Assembly: GCA_963753575.1 (NCBI GenBank) | Contig: CAVWCR010000003.1 | Coordinates: 1,550,001-1,614,000 of the forward strand | DNA: 64,000 nucleotides | Source: VAZQ01 sp963753575 | GTDB lineage: Bacteria > Pseudomonadota > Alphaproteobacteria > Rhizobiales > Xanthobacteraceae | Reading direction: 5' to 3' | Shown here: piece by piece, positions 16,391 to 25,511 of the stretch | Numbering within the stretch: the stretch's first letter is position 1 | Layout: every line of letters begins with the position of its first letter | Made by a program: the position numbers and the translations under genes | Notes under the pieces: generated by a model | The model's input: the letters and a program-made list of their open reading frames with translations, nothing else | What the model was told of the DNA's origin: nothing | Databases searched by the model: none

Positions 16391-19300
16391 CTACCGGCCG
16401 GGATCGGCGTAGCTCTCCGAGCGGCTCGCCGCGCCCGTCGGGAACTCGAAGAACTTGCGGATCAGGCCCGGCGCGACCACCGAGATCGGATTGACCCGCA
16501 GCACAGGCGCGCTCGGCGCGCCGGCGACCTCGTAGGTCAGCCCGACCAGGCCCTCGTTGCTGCCGCCGCCCAGGAACAATCCGAAGATCGGAATCTGCCC
16601 GAACATATTGTTGAGACCGTAGAACGGCACGAAAGTGCCGCGCACGTGCACTTCGTTCCGGAGATAGTCGATGTAGCCCTCGCCGGTGGCGCCGATCACC
16701 GGCCCCTTCACCAGGCCCTCGCGAATGGTGAAGCGGCCGTGCGAGCGCGTGAACTCAACGCGCATGCGCGAGAAATCCACCCCCGGCATGTTCGCTGCGC
16801 CCTGCCCGTTCGGCGAGTTCGATCCGGCCGCCACCTTTTCAAGGGAAGCTTCGCCACGGACCGAAAAGTCGCGAATGTTCAGGATGCCGTTCTGGCGCGC
16901 CATCGGATCGCCGGTCGGCGGATCCATCGCCACCCACATCTCGCCGCCGTAGATCTTGGGATAGGTGTCGGTGAAGCGGAAGAAGGCGCCGGCGTCGGCG
17001 GTCTCGACATAGAGCACGTTGTGGCCGCCGGTTCGGCCGCGCAGGTCGCCGTTGACGGGCGTGTCGCGCCCAAGCTTGGCATTAAGCGTGAAGCTCTTGA
17101 TCACGCCCCCGCGCCGCGACATCCGCAGGTCGACGCCGCGCGACGTCTCACCATGGAAACCGGCGACGGTGCCGAGCTTGACGTCGAGATCGATATCTTT
17201 CGGCTTCTGCTTGTTTGACTGCTTGTTTGATTGCTTGGGCTGGTCGCTCGCAGGCCCCGAGATCGTCTGCTTGATGAAGGCGCGCCCGTCGAACACGTCG
17301 CCACGCATCATCACCCGCAACGCCCCGTCGGGCCCGCGCTCCGCCCGCAGTGTTGCTTTGTCCCCGTCGGCGAGCTGGAACACCGGGAACTCGGCGGACA
17401 GGATGTCGCCACCCTCGGTAAGCTCGACCGTTCCCTTGACCTGCGTGCCTTGCGCCTCGATCAGAAAATCCTCAAGGCGCGTCAGCTGCTGCTGAGTGAC
17501 CGCAGTGAACGACGCGTGCGCCGAGCGTCCCGGCGGCTTGAGCCATCCGGGCAACAGCTTGTCGACGCGTGCCTGCGTCAGATCGGCTTCGATCGCGAAA
17601 CGGCTCTCACCCTCGACCGACGGCACCCGGCCCTCGAGCTTGACCGGCACCGGGCCACTGATCAGGCCTTTCATGTCGAAGCCCAGCCGGGCGCGCGCAG
17701 CTTCGTCGAGGGTCGCGCGCACACGCACCTCTGCGTCGGCGTCGCCGCGCGGCCTGCGATAGTCGAGCGAGGCCGGGACGCCGTTGATCTTCACGTCGCC
17801 GCGGATCTGATAGCCCTCGTTGTTGGCGATCACGCGCAGGTTTGCGGCTTCGACCTTCTGGCCCATCACCATCCGGTCGGCGGCGAAATTGGCGACGTCC
17901 ATGTTGATGGTGTATTGCGCGCTGCCGGCCGGCAGATCGGGCTGCAGCGGCATACCGAGCGCGATCTGCGCGCTCAGGGTGCCGCGGCTGGTCGACGGCT
18001 CCACCGGAGCGCCGGAAAATTCGCGCAGCCGCCCGGAGTTGAGAAGCTCCGCTGCTGCCGGCACCGGCCCGTCGATCCGGAAGCGCACCCGCGCCGGCGG
18101 CGCTTTGCCATGGGTGTCGGGAACCTCGAAGACACCATTGGTGATGGCAAGCTTGCGGTTGGGAGCAAGCTCGATCACGCCGCGCCCGACATTGACGGTC
18201 GCGGTGCGCCCTGAAATGCGCACGCTCATATCGGCATCGCGAATCGGCGGCAGACCTTCCACCGGACTGATCTCGGCGCCGGTGCCGCTGATCTCGATCC
18301 CCAGCCCGTTATCCGGGATGGGTGGCCCGCTCGAGCGCAGCGTCTCCAGCTTGGCGTTGGTGGCAATCGAGATGCGCTCGACCGTGCCGCTGATGATATG
18401 CTCATCGACCCAGTTGCGCACCTTCGGGCTCACGAACGCCGGCCACAGACGCTTCATTGCGGTGACCGACATGCGGCTGCCGGCGATCCCGATGTTCAGA
18501 CGCGGCTCGCCATTGGAAAGATCGATTTGCCCCGACCCCAGCAGCCCGAGTTCGACGTTGCCCAGTTCGCCCTGCTCGATGTCGATGCGTTGCTTCTCCG
18601 GATCAAGCCGCATCCGCAACAGGATCCGGTTGAGAACGATCGGGTTCGGATCGTTGGCAGAGGCCGCCAGCACCACCGTGCCGCCGGTGATCTTCATGTT
18701 CCAGGATCCGCCCGCCTCGCGTGGCGCATCGAGCTGGGCAAACAGCGTCATACGATTGCCGCCGGCCACGATCTGGAACGGCACCACCAGGGCGCGACGC
18801 ATGGCGTCCCAATCGAGCGAGAATTCCGCGCGATCGATGGTGATCTTGCTCAGCGGATCTTCAAGGTCGACGATGCTTCCTTTGTTGACCAGAATTCGCC
18901 CGTCCACCATGCGCGGCACGCCATCCGGCCCGATATCCGCGCGGATATGCGCCGACACCGGAAGATCCGGCTCGAATTGGCCATCGCCAAGCCGCAGTGC
19001 CAGCATCAAGTCCTTCGCGGGCAACCGCTCGGTCTCGATATCGACGATGCGATGGCCGCGCTCGCCCGGTGCAAGCGCCGCGCGCATCGACCATGGCCGC
19101 TCGCTGTTATCCGAACTGATGGTCAACGCAACGCTGCCCGCCTTCGGCCGCGTGAGGCTGAGGTTGATGTTCTCAAACGTCCATTGCTTGCCGTTGCGCT
19201 GATCGTCGACGGTGAGGTTCCCGTTCTTGAGGCCAAGCTCGCCCAGGTCCTTGCCATCGAGGCCGCTCGCGCTGAGGCTGTCGATCCAAGCCAGGAGCGC

Positions 19301-20311
19301 AGCGAAGTCAGGAATGAGATTGCGCGCCGTAGGCGGCTCAGGCAGCGCCGAGGTCAGGTCGCCGGCGCGCTCGGAGGTCAGCAGCGGATGCTGTGCGGCC
19401 GAGCGTGGCGAAACCGGCGTCGATGACGCCGAGGCCGTCACGAACGTCGGCTTGCTGGTGCCGGCAAACACCGTCACCTTGCTGTCCGGCTCGATCCGCA
19501 CCTGCATCTCGGCGCCCACGAGACTCAGCCGTTGCGCCCGCACGCGGCCGGTCATCAGGCCGGAACTCGACACGCCCACTTCGGCCTTGGGGGCGCTCGC
19601 AACGATCGCTCCGTCGTTGTCACGCACCACGATGTCGCGGATGCGCAAGGCCGTCCGACCGTTGGCGTCGCGCTCGATCTGGGTACCGCCGATCTCGACG
19701 TGATGGCCGCGGCCAAAGTTTTCCTCGATCGCAGCGGTGAGCCAGGGCGTGGCCACATCCAATGCAATCGGCCCATTGGCGAGACGCCACCACAGCGTCA
19801 ACATCGCCACCAGCACGACACCGGCGAACGCAGCTGCCACGTACGCGACTTTGCGCAGGCGCACCCACCAATGCAGCAAATGCGCGCGCCAATAATAGCT
19901 GCCGAGCAGATCGCGGGCGGACGGCTGCGTGCGCGTGGGTGCCTGCTTGGGCGTGGGGGACTGGTCGCGGGCTTGCGTCTGATCGCGCGTTGTCGCCTGG
20001 TTATGCGTTGTCGCCTGGTCGTGCGGGTGCGGCTGATTACGCGCTTGCGGCTGGCTGCGCGTCGGTGTCTGACTCCGCGCCTGCGGCTGTTGACGCGTCG
20101 GTTGGAGATTCTGCGGCGGCTGATTATGCGCCGGTGCCTGACCGGGCGCCTGACGAAGCGCCTGCGGCTGATTGCGTAGCGGCACCTGATTGCGTGAGAC
20201 CTGCTGGCACGCCGGCGCGCGCGGAATTCCTTCCCGCTCAGGCAGGTCAGGATTCAGGCTCGCCTCCAACTTCCGGAGTGCGGCCATGCTCGGGCGCGTA
20301 TTATCCGCCAT
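16391..20311 (-). CDS. giant AsmA-like envelope protein (DUF3971 / YhdP-like)
   Basis: A 1306-residue protein with one transmembrane anchor (VAYVAAAFAGVVLVAMLTLWW, about residues 153-173 from the chosen start) and a very long periplasmic region. The N-terminal LANGPIALDVATPWLTAAIE and the C-terminal GLNNMFGQIPIFGLFLGG with YEVAGAPSAPVLRVNPISV match DUF3971/AsmA-like proteins related to YhdP and TamB, thought to bridge phospholipids between membranes. The start is taken at ATG 20311 (MADNTRPSMAALRKLEA), preceded by a G-rich site; an earlier in-frame start at 20398 would add 29 residues. Between the start and the anchor lies a Q/N/R/P-rich hexapeptide repeat (19910-20206). It is divergent from bcp and convergent with the Bug gene. 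Confidence 0.85.
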   Translation of the reverse strand: MADNTRPSMAALRKLEASLNPDLPEREGIPRAPACQQVSRNQVPLRNQPQALRQAPGQAPAHNQPPQNLQPTRQQPQARSQTPTRSQPQARNQPHPHDQATTHNQATTRDQTQARDQSPTPKQAPTRTQPSARDLLGSYYWRAHLLHWWVRLRKVAYVAAAFAGVVLVAMLTLWWRLANGPIALDVATPWLTAAIEENFGRGHHVEIGGTQIERDANGRTALRIRDIVVRDNDGAIVASAPKAEVGVSSSGLMTGRVRAQRLSLVGAEMQVRIEPDSKVTVFAGTSKPTFVTASASSTPVSPRSAAQHPLLTSERAGDLTSALPEPPTARNLIPDFAALLAWIDSLSASGLDGKDLGELGLKNGNLTVDDQRNGKQWTFENINLSLTRPKAGSVALTISSDNSERPWSMRAALAPGERGHRIVDIETERLPAKDLMLALRLGDGQFEPDLPVSAHIRADIGPDGVPRMVDGRILVNKGSIVDLEDPLSKITIDRAEFSLDWDAMRRALVVPFQIVAGGNRMTLFAQLDAPREAGGSWNMKITGGTVVLAASANDPNPIVLNRILLRMRLDPEKQRIDIEQGELGNVELGLLGSGQIDLSNGEPRLNIGIAGSRMSVTAMKRLWPAFVSPKVRNWVDEHIISGTVERISIATNAKLETLRSSGPPIPDNGLGIEISGTGAEISPVEGLPPIRDADMSVRISGRTATVNVGRGVIELAPNRKLAITNGVFEVPDTHGKAPPARVRFRIDGPVPAAAELLNSGRLREFSGAPVEPSTSRGTLSAQIALGMPLQPDLPAGSAQYTINMDVANFAADRMVMGQKVEAANLRVIANNEGYQIRGDVKINGVPASLDYRRPRGDADAEVRVRATLDEAARARLGFDMKGLISGPVPVKLEGRVPSVEGESRFAIEADLTQARVDKLLPGWLKPPGRSAHASFTAVTQQQLTRLEDFLIEAQGTQVKGTVELTEGGDILSAEFPVFQLADGDKATLRAERGPDGALRVMMRGDVFDGRAFIKQTISGPASDQPKQSNKQSNKQKPKDIDLDVKLGTVAGFHGETSRGVDLRMSRRGGVIKSFTLNAKLGRDTPVNGDLRGRTGGHNVLYVETADAGAFFRFTDTYPKIYGGEMWVAMDPPTGDPMARQNGILNIRDFSVRGEASLEKVAAGSNSPNGQGAANMPGVDFSRMRVEFTRSHGRFTIREGLVKGPVIGATGEGYIDYLRNEVHVRGTFVPFYGLNNMFGQIPIFGLFLGGGSNEGLVGLTYEVAGAPSAPVLRVNPISVVAPGLIRKFFEFPTGAASRSESYADPGR
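19910..20206 (-). repeat. 18-bp tandem repeat coding a Q/R/N/P hexapeptide linker
   Basis: About 15 degenerate copies of an 18-base unit encode hexapeptides such as QATTHN, QATTRD, QTQARD, QSPTPK, QAPTRT in the cytosolic N-terminal segment of the DUF3971 protein. The repeat keeps frame throughout. It is low-complexity, charged and probably disordered, and copy number may vary between strains. Confidence 0.85.
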
Positions 20312-20472
20312 GCCCCGACTGGAAGGTCCCCTCGACCACCGAATGCCCGCTGTCGTCCCCAGCAGCCATCCTATGCCTGGCCACCAATTCGTATCCAAAT
20401 CGGTCGACCAGTCGCCACTCTCACGCGTATCTCTTTAATATCTTGCTCGGGAAAAGGACGAAAGGAAGGCAT

Positions 20473-20946
20473 ATGGGAACACCGCTTGGCGTAGGAGACA
20501 AGGCCCCCAACTTCAAGTTGCCGGCTGACGACGGGAGTACCGTTTCACTTGCCGACTTCAAGGGCCGCAAGTTCGTCCTGTATTTCTATCCGCGTGCCGA
20601 CACACCGGGCTGTACCCGGGAAGCCATTGATTTCACAGAGCTTCGAGCCGCGTTTACGAAAGCTGGGACGGCCGTCCTGGGCGTTTCAGCCGACCCTGTG
20701 AAGGCCCAGGAGGCGTTCAAGAAAAAACACAAGCTCAACATCGGACTATTGTCCGACGAGACCCACGCGATGCTCGAGGCGTACGGGGTCTGGGGCAAAA
20801 AGTCCATGTATGGCAAGACCTTCATGGGGATCAACCGAATCACCTACCTGATCGGTCCGGATGGCCGGATCGCGCAGGCCTGGCCCAAGGTCAAGGTGGA
20901 CGGCCACGCCGCCGAGGTTCTGGCGGCAGCCAAGGAACTCGGCTGA
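20473..20946 (+). CDS. bcp: thioredoxin-dependent thiol peroxidase (Bcp/PrxQ-type peroxiredoxin)
   Basis: A 157-residue peroxiredoxin that reduces H2O2 and organic peroxides in the cytosol. The catalytic region is YFYPRADTPGCTREAIDF, with the peroxidatic Cys near residue 46. The classic Bcp resolving Cys five residues later is Ile here (CTREAI), and no other Cys is seen, so it would work as a 1-Cys enzyme. The start at ATG 20473 follows a strong AGGAAGG site; the frame is open far upstream but only through the antisense of the DUF3971 gene. Confidence 0.92.
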   Translation: MGTPLGVGDKAPNFKLPADDGSTVSLADFKGRKFVLYFYPRADTPGCTREAIDFTELRAAFTKAGTAVLGVSADPVKAQEAFKKKHKLNIGLLSDETHAMLEAYGVWGKKSMYGKTFMGINRITYLIGPDGRIAQAWPKVKVDGHAAEVLAAAKELG

Positions 20947-21070
20947 GCCAGATGCTAAGCCTTTGTGGACTCGATCTTATCCACAGTTTGGTGAAATCTT
21001 AACCATAATCGGTTGAAGTTGACGCGTTGTAGCGCCGGCGTTGTGGGACCGAGCCGGCGGGGAAGCGTCG

Positions 21071-22360
21071 ATGCGTCACCGACCGGAATCGCATTACCCG
21101 TCCAGCAGCCAGGTTGGGCGCACCATGAACGGCCAGCCGCGGCGACCGACAGCAGCCGCGACCGCTCTTGCGGCGGCGGCGGACTACACGCTCGCCCATG
21201 GCCGCCTGCGGATCCGGCTCGGGCCGATCGCCTTCTGGGTGACTGTCGGCACACTGGTGATCATGGCGACCTGGACGGTCATCACCGCCACCTACTTCGC
21301 GTTTCGTGACGATGTGCTCACCCGCCTGATCGCGCGTCAGACGGAGATGCAGTTCGGCTACGAAGATCGCATCGCGGAATTGCGCGCGCAGGTCGACCGC
21401 ATGTCGAGCCGCCAGCTACTCGACCAGGAGCAGTTCGAGCAGAAACTCGATCAGATCCTGCACCGGCAGGCCATGCTCGAGCAACGCGCCAACACGCTGA
21501 CCACGTTGCCTGATCCGAGCATCACCGGCTCGGTCAGGTCGCCTGCCCGCGGTGACGCGGCCCGGCGCGCGCCGACCAGTACCGCCCCGATGAGCGACAT
21601 GCCGGCTCCGCGCACGGCGCCCGGCCGCAAAGCCGCGATCGGCAATGTCGGAACGCTGCTCAAACGGCTTGCTTCCTCGCTCGACCGGGTCGAAGCCAGA
21701 CAATCGGCAACGCTGCAGTCGATCGAGCAGAACTACGATCTCAGGGCGCGTCGCATCCGCAGCGTGCTGGCGGAGCTGGGTATCGACGCCGGCAGGACGC
21801 GGCCCACGACCGAGCCCGGCGCGACCGGCGGACCGTTCGTCGCCGCGCGACTGGGATCCGATCTCGGCAGCTTCGAACGCCAGCTCCACCGCATTGGCCT
21901 CGCGCGTGCGCAGGTCGATCGGCTCAACCGCACGCTCGCAAACGTGCCAGTGCGCAAGCCAGTCAACGGCGAGATCGATGCCTCGTCGGGCTTCGGCGTG
22001 CGGATCGATCCGTTCCTGAAGGCGCCCGCCATGCATACCGGGCTCGACATGCGCGGCGACATCGGCGATCCGGTGCGCGCCGCAGCGAGCGGCACCGTGA
22101 CGGTCGCCGGTTGGCAAGGCGGCTACGGCAAGATGGTCGAGATCAACCACGGCAACGGCGTGTCGACGCGCTACGGGCACCTGTCCAGCATCGAGGTCGA
22201 GGTCGGCAACAAGGTGAAGAGCTGGCAGATCATCGGCCGCATCGGCTCGACCGGCCGCTCCACCGGACCACACCTGCATTACGAAACGCGCGTGGATGGT
22301 GAGCCGGTCGATCCGCAGCGGTTCCTGCGCGCAGGGATGAAGCTCGGCAGCGTACAGTGA
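21071..22360 (+). CDS. M23 family metallopeptidase (murein endopeptidase-like)
   Basis: A 429-residue inner-membrane-anchored M23 peptidase. The transmembrane segment is about residues 46-70 (IAFWVTVGTLVIMATWTVI). A coiled-coil-prone region follows (RIAELRAQVDRMSSRQLLDQ and later SSLDRVEARQ). The C-terminal LytM domain carries the zinc ligands in HTGLDMRG and GPHLHYETR. Such proteins cleave peptidoglycan cross-links or, when degenerate, activate amidases; here the ligands are intact. An ATG at 21071 with GGGGAAG upstream is preferred; ATG 21125 is an alternative. Its stop lies 9 bases from the convergent prfB stop. An amidase (AmiC) is encoded nearby. Confidence 0.88.
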   Translation: MRHRPESHYPSSSQVGRTMNGQPRRPTAAATALAAAADYTLAHGRLRIRLGPIAFWVTVGTLVIMATWTVITATYFAFRDDVLTRLIARQTEMQFGYEDRIAELRAQVDRMSSRQLLDQEQFEQKLDQILHRQAMLEQRANTLTTLPDPSITGSVRSPARGDAARRAPTSTAPMSDMPAPRTAPGRKAAIGNVGTLLKRLASSLDRVEARQSATLQSIEQNYDLRARRIRSVLAELGIDAGRTRPTTEPGATGGPFVAARLGSDLGSFERQLHRIGLARAQVDRLNRTLANVPVRKPVNGEIDASSGFGVRIDPFLKAPAMHTGLDMRGDIGDPVRAAASGTVTVAGWQGGYGKMVEINHGNGVSTRYGHLSSIEVEVGNKVKSWQIIGRIGSTGRSTGPHLHYETRVDGEPVDPQRFLRAGMKLGSVQ

Positions 22361-22369
22361 GCGCGCGCT

Positions 22370-23501
22370 CTACTCCACGTCCTCCACCTCCGCCGGCCCA
22401 GTGCCGAAGGCGCGCTGCGCCAGCGTCGCCTCCATGAACTGGTCGAGATCGCCATCGAGCACGCCGCCGGTGTCGGACGTCTGCACGCCGGTGCGCAGGT
22501 CCTTCACCATCTGGTAGGGCTGCAGCACGTAGGAGCGGATCTGGTGGCCGAAGCCGATGTCGGTCTTGTTCGCTTGCTCGACGGCGGCCTTCTCCTCGCG
22601 CTTCTTCAGTTCGAGCTCGTAGAGACGCGCGCGCAGCATCTGCCAGGCCTGCGCGCGGTTGCGATGCTGCGAGCGGTCGTTCTGGCAGTAGACCACGATG
22701 TTGGTCGGGATGTGGGTCAGCCTGATCGCCAACTCGGTCTTGTTGACGTGCTGGCCGCCCGCCCCGCTCGCGCGCAGCGTATCGACCCGCACGTCCGCTT
22801 CCTTGATGTCGACGTTGATGCGGTCGTCGATCACCGGATAAACGTTCACGCTCGCAAACGACGTGTGCCGACGCGCGTTGGAATCGAAGGGCGAGATGCG
22901 CACCAGGCGATGCACACCGTCCTCGGTCTTGAGCCAGCCATAGGCGTTGCGGCCCTTGACCTGGATGGTGGCCGACTTGATGCCGGCCTCCTCGCCGCCG
23001 GTCTCCTCGATCCAGTCGACCTTGAAACCGTGCTGCTCGGCCCAGCGCGTGTACATCCGCAGCAGCATGCTGGCCCAGTCCTGGCTCTCGGTGCCGCCGG
23101 CCCCGGCATGCACCTCGAGATAGCTGTCGTAGGCGTCGGCCTCGCCGGAGAGCAGCGCCTCGAGCTCGCGGCGCGCAACGTCGCTGCGCAGTTTCTTGAG
23201 CGCGGCCTCGGCCTCGTCCACAACCTTCTGGTCGCTCTCGGCGTCGCCGAGCTCGATCATGGTCAGGTGATCGTCAAGCTCGCGCTCGATGCGGGAAATC
23301 GCCGTGAGCTGATCTTCGAGCGCGGTGCGCTCCTGCATTACGCGCTGCGCGCGCTGCTGATCGTTCCACAGATCGGGGTCTTCGGCCTGGCGATTGAGCT
23401 CGTCAAGACGCTTACGCGCCTTGTCGAAGTCAAAGATGCCTCCTCAGCAGCCCGACCGACTGCTTGATCTCATCGACGGTGGTCTGAACTTCAGCGCGCA
23501 T
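22370..23501 (-). CDS. prfB: peptide chain release factor 2, expressed by programmed +1 frameshift
   Basis: RF2 ends translation at UGA and UAA. The zero frame starts at ATG 23501 (MRAEVQTTVDEIKQSV) and reads 23 codons to an in-frame TGA at 23432-23430. Reading resumes in the +1 frame from GAC 23431 (DFDKARKRLDELNRQ) to the stop at 22370, giving about 376 residues. The stop-recognition tripeptide SPF (ISPFDSN) and the peptidyl-hydrolysis GGQ (GAGGQHVNKT, near residue 246) are intact. A single-frame gene caller would start it too late, at 23338. It belongs to the amiC-mrcA-prfB neighbourhood, here split by two extra genes. Confidence 0.95.
23429..23444 (-). promoter_or_regulatory. prfB programmed frameshift site (RNA recoding signal)
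   Basis: On the coding strand the sequence is AGGAGGCATCTTTGAC: an internal Shine-Dalgarno-like AGGAGG three bases before the slippery CTT, then the TGA stop and C. This matches the E. coli site AGGGGGTATCTTTGAC in spacing and core. Low RF2 delays termination at TGA and favours slippage, giving autoregulation. Confidence 0.95.
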
Positions 23502-23566
23502 ATTGAGTCTGTCCGATCATTGTCCAGCGCCTATCTAGCGATCCCGGCCGAATTCATCCAGGCCCC

Positions 23567-23739
23567 AGTGCCCCGTTTCCGAAGTTCGCATCATTCTGCG
23601 GCACCCTCGTTTGCCGCCGCGGCCAACCTCGCCCAGCAACTTCAGATCGAAAAACGGCACTGGAATCATGGAGTTGCCCTTCCGAAGTTCGTGTCAGAGG
23701 GTGCCGCAACAAGTTAACGAACTTCGGAAGCGGGGTACT
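23567..23739. repeat. 173-bp element with AGTGCCCCGTTTCCGAAGTTCG-type ends
   Basis: The left end AGTGCCCCGTTTCCGAAG (23567 onward) and the right end CTTCGGAAGCGGGGTACT (to 23739) are inverted repeats. Interior segments CGCATCATTCTGCGGC and CCTCGTTTGC also occur in the element at 27211-27283, and its right half resembles the one at 35333-35400. No protein is encoded. It has MITE-like form and lies between prfB and the hypothetical gene. Confidence 0.75.
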
Positions 23740-23785
23740 CGCGGCGGGAATGACCGCGATCCGGGCAATGGGAGTGCGACGGTCG

Positions 23786-24940
23786 TCAACGGGCCCAGCT
23801 GGCGAACGCCTCACGGAAAGCGCGCTCCCCGGACGCACCTTTGGTGACGGAAATGACTCCGGTTGCACCGGTGGCATAGGCGAACGGAATTTCGAAGCGT
23901 GGCAGGCTCCGTAAAGCCTCGGCGTTGTGCTGCGCGTCCTGCTTTTCGGCCGACAGTCCGAACAGGTAGAGGCCGGGCGCGACCCTGATCGATCGTCCCG
24001 CAAGCGCAACGGAGCCGGTGCCGTCGGCCTGCTTCATCACAATATTGGCCACGCTGGTGACGCCATGCAGGGGGGCTCCCTCCGCGTCGGTAAACTTGAG
24101 GTCGACCAGGTGGGTGATGGCGGCATCATCGCCCGCGTCGCGGCGGATGGACATCGTCAGGGCCATTCCGCGGTCGGGCACCTGGACCTCAGCGGTCAGG
24201 ACAAGGACCGGCTGGCGCGAGCCGCCCGACGCTTTCTCCAGATGTGTATGCCAGCGTGCTTTGCCGGCAAACTGCTGCCATGGCGCGGCCCTCTCGGCCT
24301 GCTCGTAGTAGATCGCTGACTCGGTTGCCTCGGTCGCCGAACCGGTCACCAATCCCGCAGCTCTGGCAAGTAGCCCGCTCCATGCCGACGGCTCGAACTG
24401 GCCCGTCCGATACGCGTATCCGGCAATGCCGACGACGGCGACGAGCGCAGCCAAGGCGACGCGCGCGGCTACGCGAGCGAACAGCCCGCGGCGGTGCGTC
24501 AAGACCGGCAGCGGCTCCTGCACGTCCGGCATGGGCTCCGGCTGCAGCGCCGGCGGTTCGTCGATGGCGGCGGCCGGAGGAGGTGCGCGCCGTGGCCGCT
24601 GCAGTGGGCTCTGCCGCACGCCGTATTGCAACGCCTGGTCGAGGTCCTGTTGCAGATCGCCGCGGCTTCCCACGCGTACCGACCGATCCGCCGGTGCCTG
24701 CTGCCCAAACCGCTCCCTTTCATCAAGATCGCCAAACTCGACGCGCCGCACCGCCTGTCGGAAAGCGAGCAGCTCGCGGTCGATATCCGCCTCCGAATAA
24801 GGCGGAGCCGCCGTACGCAAGCGCTTGATCAGCGCGCTGAGCGCACGGTCATAAATGGCGCCCCGCGCCTCGTAAGAGGCACGGTCGAGACGGGCAACCG
24901 CGCGCAGCAGCAATGTATAGTGATCAACGCTCGACAACAT
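23786..24940 (-). CDS. single-pass membrane protein of unknown function
   Basis: A 384-residue protein I cannot assign to a named family. From the ATG at 24940 (MLSSVDHYTLLLRAVARLDR), residues 1-60 are a helical head resembling a conserved rhizobial N-terminal segment (SYEARGAIYDRALSALI). A Pro/Ala/Gln-rich linker follows to about residue 145. One transmembrane helix (VALAALVAVVGIAGYAY, about residues 160-177) leads into a predicted periplasmic beta-rich domain (WHTHLEKASGG..., SIRRDAGDD..., IRVAPGLYLFGLSAE). The lead codon further upstream is a TTG and less likely. It lies between prfB and mrcA, near the J-domain gene, but faces the other way. Confidence 0.8.
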   Translation of the reverse strand: MLSSVDHYTLLLRAVARLDRASYEARGAIYDRALSALIKRLRTAAPPYSEADIDRELLAFRQAVRRVEFGDLDERERFGQQAPADRSVRVGSRGDLQQDLDQALQYGVRQSPLQRPRRAPPPAAAIDEPPALQPEPMPDVQEPLPVLTHRRGLFARVAARVALAALVAVVGIAGYAYRTGQFEPSAWSGLLARAAGLVTGSATEATESAIYYEQAERAAPWQQFAGKARWHTHLEKASGGSRQPVLVLTAEVQVPDRGMALTMSIRRDAGDDAAITHLVDLKFTDAEGAPLHGVTSVANIVMKQADGTGSVALAGRSIRVAPGLYLFGLSAEKQDAQHNAEALRSLPRFEIPFAYATGATGVISVTKGASGERAFREAFASWAR

Positions 24941-24958
24941 TAAACCAAGTCCAATCAA

Positions 24959-25511
24959 GTCTGAGACCGCCGGTTGCCCCGACGCGCGCGGTCAAAAAAT
25001 AACACCTCCTTGCAAGCTCCTCCACGCGCGGCATTGCCGCGGCGTGAGTATGGCCGGGAAATGGACTCTCAATGAGGCATGTTTGTGATTGGCTCGTGAT
25101 ACGGGCACCGGCACTCGCTGGCACGCGATCAGCGGCGTTGAACCTTTGCGAAGGGTCTGCACCCGGAGCACGCCTCGCCATGTTTTTGGCCAGAAATCAT
25201 GCCGCGGCCCGCGCGAATCAAACATCGGTGATGCACCGGCATTTTCCACAGCCTTATTGCATCACCCGCGCATTCTTACCTCTCACCAATACACGAACAG
25301 CGTTACCACGTTCCCGATCGGGGGATGTTTGGCACTCTGCGTTGCTCCTGACCAACATTGTTGGAAGTCCACCAGACTTGAGTTCACCACACTTGAGTCC
25401 GCCACACCTGGAGGCCGACCATTTTTCATCCTGGCACCATCGGCTGCTTCCCTCGCAGAGCACTCGATCGCGATGCGGCCATCAGCCTCGCCACCTAATG
25501 GGTGAACGAAG
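24959..25511. other. 553-base non-coding stretch with a 3 x 15-bp tandem repeat
   Basis: No gene is supported here; open frames have no family pattern. It separates two divergent genes and so should hold both promoters, none of which I can place firmly. At 25369-25413 three 15-base units follow each other (CCACCAGACTTGAGT, TCACCACACTTGAGT, CCGCCACACCTGGAG), just upstream of the J-domain gene. Confidence 0.6.
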
